From positions 8,979-30,634 of the forward strand of contig NWUY0300026837.1 in assembly GCA_004151065.3 (NCBI GenBank): 21,656 nucleotides of DNA, given 5' to 3'. The stretch comes from Larix sibirica. Taxonomy: Eukaryota > Streptophyta > Pinopsida > Pinales > Pinaceae. A program made the position numbers and the translations under genes. The notes under the pieces are model-generated. The model did no database searches and had not been told where the DNA came from. It saw only the letters and a list, made by a program, of their open reading frames with translations. Positions 1 to 8,860 of the stretch are shown in pieces; position 1 is the stretch's first letter, and each line of letters starts with the position of its first letter.

Positions 1-307
1 GAGGAAGATGTAGATCTGGGTGAACTAGATCTTGATGCAATCGAGAAGGAATGTGACAAAAGAAGAAAGGGCTATGTTACCAGAAGACAGTTAGAGCTCC
101 TTTAGGAGGAAATCATAAAATCAAAGGCTGAGCATTTTGGTCGATCCTCAAACAGGGAACAAACGAAAGTCCTCAGCAAAAGACTTGAAGCGTGGAAAGA
201 AATCTAAAAAACAGAGAAATGCAGAAATAGGTCTAAAGCTTATCGAGTCCAGTCAGTATCCGACGATCAGGGTGGCCTTCTCTGAAGTTACTAAAGTTCC
301 CCAATGA
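1..307 (+). pseudogene. LINE A ORF1, C-terminal tail (broken)
   Basis: This is the end of ORF1, whose product is an RNA-binding, nucleic-acid-chaperone-like protein in plant LINEs. Frame 1 from base 1 is acidic then basic (it includes LDLDAIEKECDKRRKGYVTR) and meets a TAG at 103-105, where the context (LELL-stop-EEI) suggests an ancestral CAG. Frame 1 stays protein-like to about 170. Frame 2 then continues from about 170 through GLKLIESSQYPT to a TGA at 305-307, so one base has been lost or gained near 165-190. The stop overlaps the ORF2 start as ATGA (304-307). The DUF4283 and zinc-knuckle parts would lie upstream of the window. Confidence 0.7.
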
Positions 308-1894
308 AAATTGTGACCTGGAATATTAGAGGGTGCAATCACCCCAGGAAACTTAAAACGTTAGCAAGAAAGGTGAAACAGGAAAAACCTGATATTCTGT
401 TCTTTCAGGAGACCAAATGCTCTACCACTACCATGGAGAAAGTTGGGCAAAGGATATGGAAAGGCTATGAGGTTATGGCTGATTCCAATGGTATGGATGG
501 GGGCCTCGCTATTCTCTGGAGACCCCTTACTATCTCTCTTTTCAACTAGAGAGCTAACAGTTTCTCCCTAATATTTGATTTTGTGCTGAATAATTATGGA
601 CTCTCTGGATCTCTTGTGAATGTTTATGGGCCAAGCTCTGTTCCTCATAAGGAGGCCTTCTTGCATTATTTATCTTGGCTATCAATTCAGGCTGAGGAGG
701 GATCATGGATTGTTGGTGGGGATTTCAACCTTATTACATCCCTCAATGAGAAAAAAAGAGGAAGGAGGTCTCTTAATAGATTCCAAGAAAACTTTGGTGA
801 TGTTCTTGGTCGTAGTCCTTTCTTTGACATAGAAACAGGGAATGGATGGTTTACATGGAATAATATAAGAGGTGGTCCCTATCTAGTGGTGTCTAGATTG
901 GACCACTTTCTTACTACGGAAGATATCGCTCGTGGGCAGGGTGAGGTCAATGCCAGTGTGCTCCCATCAACAGGTTCTAGTCATTGGCCTGTTTGCCTCA
1001 ACTTGGACCTCTCGAACACAGTGCTCCTCAAACCTTTCCATTTTGAGCAATTCTGGCTGGAACATAAGGATTTTGATGAGTTGGTGAGGCAGTGGTGGCA
1101 GGAGATGGTCCCCCTAGAGGGTTCTTGTATGTATCAATTCCAACAGAAGCTAAAAGCCTTGAAAGCTAGGATTCGGACCTGGAATAAGGAGGACTTCGGT
1201 AGTATTTTCTAGGATAAAAAGATCTTGAGTGAGGACCTTGAGCTCATTCATCGGAAAGCTATGGAGGATGGGTGGGATGAGAATCTGTGTGAGCAAGAAC
1301 AAGTCCTCATATCTCACCTGGAAGCGTGTGAGAGATAATAAGAGATTCTTTGGAAACAAAAATCGCGCAATCATTGGCTGCAGGAAGGTGAAAGGAATAC
1401 GAAGTTCTTCCACAACACTGTTGTTCAAAATCGCCACAAATCCAAAATCCTGAAGCTCCGTAAAAATAATGGGGGACAGGCAGAGACAAGAGGAGAAATT
1501 GAAGAAGAACTAATCAACTACTTTGGGGCAGTTTTAAAAGAGGATCGAGTGGACCGCAGTCGTGATATAGCTAAAATCTACAGACTTATCCCCTGTGTGG
1601 TGAAACGGGAACACAATGAGTTGCTGAGCAAAGTTGTTTCCATGCAGGAGGTTGAAGAGGCAATGAATCAGATGGCTCTTGGGAAGGCCCCAGGCCCAGA
1701 TGGCTTTACTACTAATTTTTCCACCACTTCTGGGATCTTATCAAGGCGAAGGTTCATTAGATTGTGGAAGAATTACGATGTAGTCAGGGGGTGCTAAAAG
1801 CATTCAATGCTACCTTCTTTTCTCTTATTCCAAAGGAAGAGGGTGTTGATACCCCAGGGAAGTTTTGCCCGATAGCACTGTGCAATGTAATCTA
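304..1894 (+). pseudogene. LINE A ORF2 N-terminal part, first copy (endonuclease and start of RT)
   Basis: The apurinic-type endonuclease nicks target DNA to prime reverse transcription. It starts MKIVTWNIRG (metal/phosphate-site Asn8), then FFQETKC (catalytic Glu36), LVNVYGPS, GGDFNLI (Asp-x-Asn pair) and SRLDHFL. The usual S-D-H near the end of the domain reads S-S-H (GSSHWPV), so a catalytic Asp is lost. The same frame continues through a linker to the RT N-terminal motif GKAPGPDGF. In-frame stops are TAG 547, TAG 1210 and TAA-TAA 1336-1341. A base is missing in the T-run near 1716, moving the sense to frame 3, where TAG 1758 follows. The copy breaks off at 1894, inside the RT, at an N. 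Confidence 0.85.
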
Positions 1895-1895
1895 N
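1895..1895. other. Single-N assembly join
   Basis: One undetermined base separates the two 1562-bp units. The sequence to its left belongs inside the RT frame and the sequence to its right belongs 29 bases into ORF2, so the join is not a natural reading order of the element. Confidence 0.9.
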
Positions 1896-3360
1896 GTGCA
1901 ATCACCCCAGGAAACTTAAAACGTTAGCAAGAAAGGTGAAACAGGAAAAACCTGATATTCTGTTCTTTCAGGAGACCAAATGCTCTACCACTACCATGGA
2001 GAAAGTTGGGCAAAGGATATGGAAAGGCTATGAGGTTATGGCTGATTCCAATGGTATGGATGGGGGCCTCGCTATTCTCTGGAGACCCCTTACTATCTCT
2101 CTTTTCAACTAGAGAGCTAACAGTTTCTCCCTAATATTTGATTTTGTGCTGAATAATTATGGACTCTCTGGATCTCTTGTGAATGTTTATGGGCCAAGCT
2201 CTGTTCCTCATAAGGAGGCCTTCTTGCATTATTTATCTTGGCTATCAATTCAGGCTGAGGAGGGATCATGGATTGTTGGTGGGGATTTCAACCTTATTAC
2301 ATCCCTCAATGAGAAAAAAAGAGGAAGGAGGTCTCTTAATAGATTCCAAGAAAACTTTGGTGATGTTCTTGGTCGTAGTCCTTTCTTTGACATAGAAACA
2401 GGGAATGGATGGTTTACATGGAATAATATAAGAGGTGGTCCCTATCTAGTGGTGTCTAGATTGGACCACTTTCTTACTACGGAAGATATCGCTCGTGGGC
2501 AGGGTGAGGTCAATGCCAGTGTGCTCCCATCAACAGGTTCTAGTCATTGGCCTGTTTGCCTCAACTTGGACCTCTCGAACACAGTGCTCCTCAAACCTTT
2601 CCATTTTGAGCAATTCTGGCTGGAACATAAGGATTTTGATGAGTTGGTGAGGCAGTGGTGGCAGGAGATGGTCCCCCTAGAGGGTTCTTGTATGTATCAA
2701 TTCCAACAGAAGCTAAAAGCCTTGAAAGCTAGGATTCGGACCTGGAATAAGGAGGAATTCGGTAGTATTTTCTAGGATAAAAAGATCTTGAGTGAGGACC
2801 TTGAGCTCATTCATCGGAAAGCTATGGAGGATGGGTGGGATGAGAATCTGCGTGAGCAAGAACAAGTCCTCATATCTCACCTGGAAGCGTGTGAGAGATA
2901 ATAAGAGATTCTTTGGAAACAAAAATCGCGCAATCATTGGCTGCAGGAAGGTGAAAGGAATACAAAGTTCTTCCACAACACTGTTGTTCAAAATCGCCAC
3001 AAATCCAAAATCCTGAAGCTCCGTAAAAACAATGGGGGACAGGCAGAGACAAGAGGAGAAATTGAAGAAGAACTAATCAATTACTTTGGGGCAGTTTTAA
3101 AAGAGGATCGAGTGGACCGCAGTCGTGATATAGCTAAAATCTACAGACTTATCCCCTGTGTGGTGAAACGGGAACACAATGAGTTGCTGAGCAAAGTTGT
3201 TTCCATGCAGGAGGTTGAAGAGGCAATGAATCAGATGGCTCTTGGGAAGGCCCCAGGCCCAGATGGCTTTACTACTAATTTTTCCACCACTTCTGGGATC
3301 TTATCAAGGCGAAGGTTCATTAGATTGTGGAAGAATTACGATGTAGTCAGGGGGTGCTAA
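1896..3360 (+). pseudogene. LINE A ORF2, second copy: endonuclease and linker
   Basis: This is the second copy of the endonuclease half, and the one that runs on into the rest of ORF2. It lacks the first ten codons because the duplication starts inside ORF2. Motifs match the first copy: FFQETKC, LVNVYGPS, GGDFNLI, SRLDHFL and the altered GSSHWPV. Stops are TAG 2110, TAG 2773 and TAA-TAA 2899-2904. The change at 2757 swaps Asp for Glu. GKAPGPDGF lies near 3243-3269. Just after it, frame 1 becomes nonsense (ending at TAA 3358-3360), while frame 3 carries on sensibly (FHHFWDLIKAKVH, then TAG 3321), which locates the one-base deletion near 3279-3284. Confidence 0.85.
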
Positions 3361-4229
3361 AAGCATTCAATGCTACCTTCTTTTCTCTTATTCCAAAGGA
3401 AGAGGGTGTTGATACCCCAGGGAAGTTTTGCCCGATAGCACTGTGCAATGTAATCTACAAGATAATTTCTAAGGTTTTAGCCAATCGGCTTAAACCTCTC
3501 CTGCCCATGCTTATTAGTCCGGAGCAATCGGGCTTCGTGGAGGGCAGACAAATTGTGGATGGAATCATCTTAGTTCAAAAGATTATGTTTTCTCTCAAGA
3601 TCACGAAGAAACCTGGTATGCTTGTCAAATTAGACATTACTAAAGCTTATGATAAAATTAGTTGGGAATACATGCAGTGTATCTTGAAAGCTTATGGTTT
3701 TGATTGGGCGTGGGTGACCTGGATCATGATCCTGGTCTCTACTCCTTTTTATTCCATTCTCCTTAATGGATCTCCATCCAAACTTCTTCATGCGTCTCGT
3801 GGGATTCGTCAAGGGGATCCTTTGTCTCTATTTCTCTTTATCCTAATGGCGGAAGGCCTCAGTAAGCTCTTACAGTCTCAGGTTGAAGAAGGCAGGCTTA
3901 GGGGGCTTCTTCTGCATGGAGGTATCGATAAACAGACCCACCAACAGTTTGTGGATGATACTATGCTCATGGGGCACCCTTAAGTCCAAGAAGCTCAGGT
4001 CTTTAAGGAATGTCTGATGATTTTTGGGAGGGTGTCTGGGTTGGAAGTTAACCCTAGAAAATCTTAGGTTTTCTTTTTTAATACTCATGCTCCATCGTAG
4101 CGTAATATTATCCGAATACTTGGCTTTTCTCGGGGTTCTCTTCCTTCTAAATATCTTGGGGTTCCGCTGCCTAAGGGCACGCTTTGTAGGGTCTCATGGC
4201 AGGAGTTACTGGATCGCATTAGAAGTAGA
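3327..4229 (+). pseudogene. LINE A ORF2: reverse transcriptase core
   Basis: The RT copies the element RNA into DNA at the nicked target. The open stretch 3327-3983 holds the palm motifs in order: FSLIPKEE, CPIALCN (usual R-P-I-S-L-C-N), QSGFVEGRQI, motif A KLDITKAYDKISW (Asp103 counted from 3327), motif B SRGIRQGDPLS and motif C FVDDT (Asp210-Asp211). All three catalytic Asp residues remain; Val for the usual Ala in F-A-D-D is tolerated in some RTs. The same frame then has TAA 3981, TAG 4065 and TAG 4098, between which GRVSGLEVNPRKS and SKYLGVPLP, both standard post-motif-C LINE sequences, can still be read. Confidence 0.9.
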
Positions 4230-5054
4230 TTGACTAGTTGGACACTTCGTCCTCTAAACCTCCCCAGTCGCCTGATTCTTGTTAAATCAGTTCTCCAGGC
4301 TATGTCGGTCTACCTGTTCTCGATGCTGTATGCTCCCAAATCTATCCTTAAAGAGATTTGTGGTTTACAGAGGTTGTTTCTCTGGGGTGGCAGAGAACCA
4401 AAAGCAAAGTTTGCTTTGGTTGGTTGGGATAACATCTGTAAATCTAAAGTTAAGGGTGGTCTGGATCTTAGGGACCCCAAGGCCATGAGTGATGTTTATG
4501 GAGCTAAGATATGGTGGAGGTGGTGCAGTCATAACGCTGAACCATGGGCACTCCTATGGCATATTAAATACGTCAGTGACCGGGAGCATTGGAGTCTAAT
4601 CAGATTCAACGAAGTTAAAAGTGGATCCCACATCTGGCTTAAGGAGTTCTTGGGGTGCCACCTGGTCCATAATCATTGCTTTTGGGAGGTCCATGATGGG
4701 GAGAGGTCCAAATTCTGGGATGACTCATGGAACCAGATGCCCAAGCTTAGGGATGATCCTAGATGGATGACAATTAGATAAAGGGGATTGGCTGAGGGTA
4801 AGACCAAAGTTAGTCACTATTGGGATATTCATGATCAGGAGGGATATAGCAAATGGCTATATCCAAGAGGTTGGGAGGAATTCATCCCTGCTGAGACTCT
4901 TAACAGCTTCAAGATGATGCTTCAGAATAGGTGTATTTGGGCCATCCACTCTTTGGATAAGCTCAGGTGGGGATCCTCTCAGAGAGGCATGTTTAGTATC
5001 AAGGAAGCTTACGCATATCATACTGAAGATGAGACAGAAGAGGATAAGACGTAG
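4230..5054 (+). pseudogene. LINE A ORF2: RT thumb and connection region
   Basis: The frame of the RT core continues. SWTLRPLNLPSRLILVKSVL, LFLWGG, WDNICKSKVKGGLDLRD and AKIWWRW are landmarks of plant LINEs between the palm and the zinc-finger domain. HIWLKEF and FWDDSW follow. TAA 4779 and TAG 5052 interrupt it. After the TAA the reading WDIHDQEGYSKW and GMFSIKEAY leads directly into zf-RVT, so each stop is a point mutation and no large segment is lost. The reading stays in frame for more than 800 bases, so decay here is mainly by substitution. Confidence 0.85.
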
Positions 5055-5069
5055 GGAAAAGTTTGGGGA

Positions 5070-5366
5070 ATGAATGTTTGGCCCAAAATTGGGATTTTCT
5101 ATTGGTTAGTCTTGTGGAAAAGAATCTTGACAAGTGAAAACCTAAGGAAGCATGGAATCTTGGGTCCTTCTCGTTGTGTTCTTTGTCTTAAATCAGAGGA
5201 AACCATTGGGAACCTCTTGGATTTCTGTCCCTTCTCCTCCTTTCTGTGCGACAGAGGAGCTACGATTTTCAGGTGAAGCAACCATACTAGAGGACAACTG
5301 GATCTTTCTCTAAAGTCCTAGGATCTTAAAACCTTTACGAACCCCATCATTGGAACCCTCTGGAGT
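5070..5366 (+). pseudogene. LINE A ORF2: zf-RVT domain
   Basis: This is the zinc-binding domain found after the RT in plant LINEs and thought to help bind nucleic acid. The sequence runs WPKIGIFYWLVLWKRILTSE, then CVLCLKSEETIGNLLDFC. The CxxC pair and the distal Cys are present, but the His usual before that Cys (often H-L-F-x-x-C) reads Leu-Leu-Asp, so one zinc ligand seems lost. TGA 5274 and TAG 5319 follow in the same frame, and the reading then goes through GTLWSLFPGMIMRSIWKERN into the RNase H linker. Confidence 0.8.
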
Positions 5367-6164
5367 TTGTTCCCAGGAATGATCATGCGGTCGATATGGA
5401 AAGAAAGGAATGGGCTTATCTTCCGGGATAAATATCATCAGGAAGAGGAAGTTTGGTTGAATCTTATTAGGAGCATGAAGGAAACCATCAGGAGTGCCCA
5501 GTGGGATGACAAGGATAAGGACCTTCTAGCTAATGACCTTCGGATTGCGGCTGGCTGGGGTATTGGTCGTTCTGAGCTTGAGGGGCTTCGAAAGAATGTT
5601 ATATTGTGTCTCCTAGATATTCTGAACTTCTGGTCTCCTCCTCCTCCTCCTGGGTTCAAAATTAATTTTGACGGGGCTTCTCGTGGCAACCCTGGGCCTG
5701 TTGGTCTTGGCGGGGTCTGTCGGGACTCTTTGGGCTCTATTATTAAGGTTCTTTTTGGCTTCATGGGCCACGATACCAATAAATCTGCTAATTTGGAAGG
5801 GCTCATCCAAGGCATCAAGCTGGTCATTTGTGAAGCGTGGCTGTCGGTTACCGTTGAAGGGGACTCATTGATCATTGTCCAGATGGCTAAGAAGCTTCTC
5901 TATGGCCAATCGCCGGAGAAGGTGTCTTCTAGCTGGCGCCTCCTTGGTCGACTGGATTACCTTCGAGGGCTTATGATCAACCAGACAACATTCTCTTTTT
6001 CCCATGTCAAGAGAGATGCCAACAAGGTGGCAGATCTCCTCGCTAATACTGGTGTGGAGAATGGGAGGGTCATTAGGTGCAGCACGGTGGCAGAATTTAG
6101 CGAAGATCCATGGTGCGGGAATTGTTGTCACTTAGTGGAGGTCGACATGGCGGTTGGCAGATAG
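5367..6164 (+). pseudogene. LINE A ORF2: RNase H domain with all catalytic residues
   Basis: RNase H removes the RNA strand of the RNA:DNA hybrid made during insertion. In the 265-codon open stretch from 5367, SIWKERNGLIF is the usual linker start. A five-Pro stretch (CTC/CCT repeat near 5635-5651) precedes FKINFDGASRGNPG. The four acidic residues are present: Asp102 (FDG), Glu144 (ANLEGL), Asp166 (EGDS) and Asp223 (KVADLLAN). It is the longest intact part of ORF2. TAG 6162-6164 is probably the native stop, though frame 3 stays open for about 30 more codons. It is annotated as a pseudogene because the upstream ORF2 is broken in many places. Confidence 0.9.
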
Positions 6165-6205
6165 GTGGCTTTGACTGTCCACGGTTACCGAGAAGGTGAT
6201 GGCAG

Positions 6206-7288
6206 ATGGACAGAGGTATTTATGAGGGAAACCCGTACCCAAGGTCAATCATGATAAAATTGACACTTGCTGACCCAGGCCCTGATGCTGGAATAAGAAG
6301 GTACTCTATGAAGCGTAGGAGATTTGGTGGACTAGATTTGTACAATCCTCTTGGTACTTACCGCAGCCTGCTAATTATTCTTCTGGGTGGTTTGATTAGC
6401 CCCCTGATCAATGCTACGTACAGTCAGACGATAGCTCATCATGGTGCAGTTAATCCCATTATGACTCTAAGATTTTTAAATATGGGGGTTGTCCCCTGCA
6501 ACATATTCCATTTTCTATTTTCGTCAGTTCCCTATAGCCCGGCTGTTAGCTTCAATTGTAGTTACGGGAATAAGTGCTGGTTTTTTTCTTGGGTTCGTCC
6601 ACCAAATAGTTTGTGGTATAGTCCGATGGCTCCCAAGCATGGTGTTTCCCCTAGGAACAGTAAGAAGGCTGAGGGTTGTGGGCACTAGGACGCTGGTGTT
6701 TCTTCTGAAGGTCGCAGGGATGGCATTGGTAGGGTGACGTGTGCTTCAGCAAAGTCCAGGGCTCAGGAGATGGGAGCATTCTTCCGGAACCAAATTCCTT
6801 CTGTTATCAGGAATGAAATCGAGGGGGTGGAAAAGGAATTATGGGAAACTGTCTAGGCTCTTCCAATTGAGGAGATTAGGAGTGAAGTGGAGGATTGGGT
6901 TTCTGATCCCGGTTCTACTGTGGGAAGAGCGTCTGCCTATGAGAGAATAATTATGACCTACTGGGTCACAAAGAATTTGATGGCCCATGTCTTAATGGAT
7001 TCAGTTAATAAAGCTAAGGGCGACGAGGAACCGGTTAGAGCTTGGAAGGCCCATAATATGGACAACAGGATCATGCACCTAAAAATTGATTCCATTGCGA
7101 AGAAGTTAGGTATTACCTTCATCATCAAAGGAGCAAATGAAGGGGAGAAGGTGACTTGTGTGCACCGGGACATTAGGAGTCCCTCCGTGGGAGTCTCTGC
7201 TGGTGTGAAGGAGATGTCGTCGACTCCTGGGATGCAGTCCTCCCCAGACTGTCATGGTAAGGATTCTGCTTTGGTGATCATCATTTGA
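6206..7288 (+). pseudogene. LINE A putative ORF3, unknown protein downstream of RNase H
   Basis: I do not recognise this protein. Frame 2 runs 361 codons from ATG 6206 to the stop at 7286-7288, with only TAG 6686 and TAG 6854 inside; the other two frames have many more stops. The ATG lies 41 bases after the ORF2 stop. Residues 31-39 are strongly basic (RRYSMKRRR) and 54-67 hydrophobic (SLLIILLGGLISPL). After the first TAG the sequence is charged and looks helical (RNEIEGVEKELWETV, stop, ALPIEEIRSEVEDWV), then KIDSIAKKLGITFIIKG and EGEKVTCVHRD. The second TAG fits an ancestral CAG. The last 200 codons look most like protein. The first 160 are less certain because a competing hydrophobic frame overlaps 6489-6737. 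It could be a third LINE cistron, a captured host fragment, or chance openness. Confidence 0.5.
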
Positions 7289-7609
7289 TTATGCAGCAAG
7301 AGGTTCCTTTGCCCCTGTGGTTTCCTTTTTATTAGCTCTAAATGTTGTTTTTCTCTTCTGTCAAAATGAATGTATTAAGTGTAGTAGCATTTTGTTTATT
7401 TCTGTTACTCAAACTACTGACTGGTGGTAAGACTCTTGTTTGGTTGTTCATAGCCGAGAGTGTTTTGTGACTATAATGGCTTTGAAAACTGTTGTTTTAG
7501 GCTTCCTGTTTGGCTAATGTCAGCCGAGAAGGCCGGGGATTCGGAGGACTCAGTGAGCCTTGTTTTGTATATGTTTCTGCATTAATACAAACTTTTTATT
7601 TACATAAAA
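7289..7609 (+). other. LINE A 3' untranslated region and A-run end
   Basis: This is non-coding, T-rich sequence ending in ATTAATACAAACTTTTTATT and a six-A run near 7604-7609, the usual form of plant LINE 3' ends. It contains two similar short segments (about 7446-7462 and 7519-7535, sharing the core AGCCGAGA). The exact last base is uncertain by a few nucleotides because the flank is also A/T-rich. Confidence 0.65.
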
Positions 7610-7616
7610 AATATTT

Positions 7617-7800
7617 GCAAATGAAAACCATGTTATATAGGGCTTCGAGGGTGGGACAGCCATAGGCCTGAATCCCTATCTTAAACACCCGTTCTTTACA
7701 CATTTTACAATGTGTATTATCTTTGCAATGGAAATCATGTTCTGTAGGGCCTCGATGGAGGGACAACCGTAGGCTTGATCCCAGTCCTATGCACTTGATA
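7617..7800. repeat. Imperfect tandem pair, period about 109 bp
   Basis: The segment from 7617 (GCAAATGAAAACCATGTT, then GGGCTTCGAGGGTGGGACA and GCCTGAATCCC) recurs from 7726 (GCAATGGAAATCATGTT, then GGGCCTCGATGGAGGGACA and GCTTGATCCC). It starts just beyond the LINE A end and is not coding. It may belong to the insertion target or to an older element. Confidence 0.7.
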
Positions 7801-8559
7801 TTTATATAGGTATAATGTGAAATTTTCTCTACATTGAAACCATAGAATGGATTGTTTTATCAGTTCACCTATGCCATCGTTTTATTCTTATATGTATAGA
7901 TCATACGCTTATTTTGATTCTTCCGCTTAGTTTAATATTGTTCCTGTATGATCAATAGAGTAGTTTGGCGAGATCTCGGGTTGGTCAGAGATCATGCGCC
8001 TTGGTTTAATTTTATTCTGCTTGGTTAAGAGTTAGCACTAATCCGGTGTGGATATTGATATATCTTTTAAAATATCTCTGTCTTTCATATTGTATTCATT
8101 ATATCAAAATGTTTTGTCTTATTGATATGTTGTCGAAATGTTATGCTTTCGAATTCGCTGACTGAACCTGTAGAGTGTCGTTTATGCTACAAGCATTATA
8201 AGCTTTGTATTATGCAAAACCCTCTGGATAGCCAATAGAGATAACAGATCTCTATCCTTCATATTTGTTTTCATTATATGCACAACCTTAAAGTTAAGAG
8301 TACAATATATTTATATATATATAAATCAATTTTGATAATTAGATTTCTATAGATTATCATATAAGGTTGGAGGTTGAAAACCTTAGGTTACTCTTATATA
8401 TTATAGAGTGCCTTTTCTTTTTATAAGAGGATCAACCCTTTTTATACCGTTCTATGGGGTTAGTAGTGAAAGGAGTTGTAGTTACGGTTCAATTCATAAC
8501 CCGATATAGTAATATTGTAGCAAGAAATAAGTGAAAGACTTTAAATTTAATTATTGTTA
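7801..8559. other. AT-rich intergenic DNA, no gene seen
   Basis: No reading frame of note. A perfect 18-bp AT palindrome lies at 8309-8326, the palindrome CGAGATCTCG near 7969-7978, and a weak repeat of a T-rich segment at about 8075 and 8249. Part of this stretch is probably the U3 side of the copia LTR fragment that follows, but I cannot place its start. Confidence 0.5.
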
Positions 8560-8860
8560 TACTCAACCAAGAGAGGGTTAATGTTAGTGTCGAATGACTT
8601 GGAAAATACTCTCTATGAGAGAAGCAACGAGAAAGTGGAGAGCTAATAATGTAACCACGGTTGCAAGATGTAACCACTAGGGATTATTGAATAATAATAT
8701 GACCCCCTTTTGTGGACGTAGCCCTAGATTGGGTGAACCACGTTAAAATAGTCTCTATGTGTCTTTTATGGGTGTATTTCGCCTTGATATTTTTGTCTCT
8801 CTTATATGTATCTTGTATCTTTGAAATCTCCTTGATAATTGAAAAGTCTTTGTCGTTTAT
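8560..8860 (+). mobile_element. Ty1/copia LTR fragment (R/U5 side)
   Basis: The segment TTGTGGACGTAGCCCTAGAT followed by TGGGTGAACCACGTTAAAA (about 8710-8747) and a T-rich stretch ending in CTTGATATTTTTGTC matches the conserved transcript-start side of plant Ty1/copia LTRs. Upstream come GAGAGAAGCAACGAGAAAG and GTAACCACTAGGGATTATTG, also usual for these LTRs. No primer-binding site, gag-pol or second LTR follows, so this is a solo or truncated LTR. Its TG and CA ends cannot be fixed. The call rests on motif memory and not on an alignment. Confidence 0.6.

Larger units (their letters stand above)
333..3457 (+). repeat. Direct tandem duplication, two units of 1562 bp around a single N
   Basis: Bases 333-1894 match 1896-3457 at a constant offset of 1563. 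I see five differences: 1194/2757 (C/A), 1288/2851 (T/C), 1401/2964 (G/A), 1467/3030 (T/C) and 1518/3081 (C/T). Both units share the same stops (547/2110, 1210/2773, 1336/2899) and the same one-base deletion, so they split after the element was already dead. An N sits exactly at the junction, which points to two overlapping contigs left unmerged. A true recent duplication or two haplotypes laid end to end are the alternatives. Confidence 0.95.
1..7609 (+). mobile_element. LINE A: decayed L1-type non-LTR retrotransposon with RNase H
   Basis: The order of parts is that of a plant L1-type LINE: ORF1 tail, ORF2 with endonuclease, RT, zf-RVT and RNase H, then a 3' UTR ending near 7604-7609 in a short A-run. 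The 5' end lies beyond the window. ORF2 reads in frame 1 up to about 3280 and in frame 3 from there to 6164, with one single-base deletion and many stops, so it is dead. The stretch 333-1894 is duplicated as 1896-3457 around an N; with one copy removed the visible element is about 6.0 kb. A further long frame (6206-7288) after RNase H is not part of the usual two-ORF layout. No LTRs flank it. The target-site duplication cannot be tested because the 5' end is missing. Confidence 0.9.

Noticed and set aside
5438-5875. Minus-strand ORF of 145 codons
   Set aside because: It lies antisense to the well-supported RNase H frame and its Pro/Ser/Arg-rich sequence is a shadow of it.
6489-6737. Hydrophobic frame 3 ORF (82 codons) with membrane-like sequence
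   Set aside because: It overlaps the longer frame 2 relic, has stops close upstream in its frame and leads nowhere. It is kept in mind as a rival to the first half of ORF3.
8309-8326. 18-bp AT palindrome as a promoter or cruciform
   Set aside because: Simple TA-rich sequence is frequent in this AT-rich stretch, and nothing nearby is transcribed as far as can be seen.
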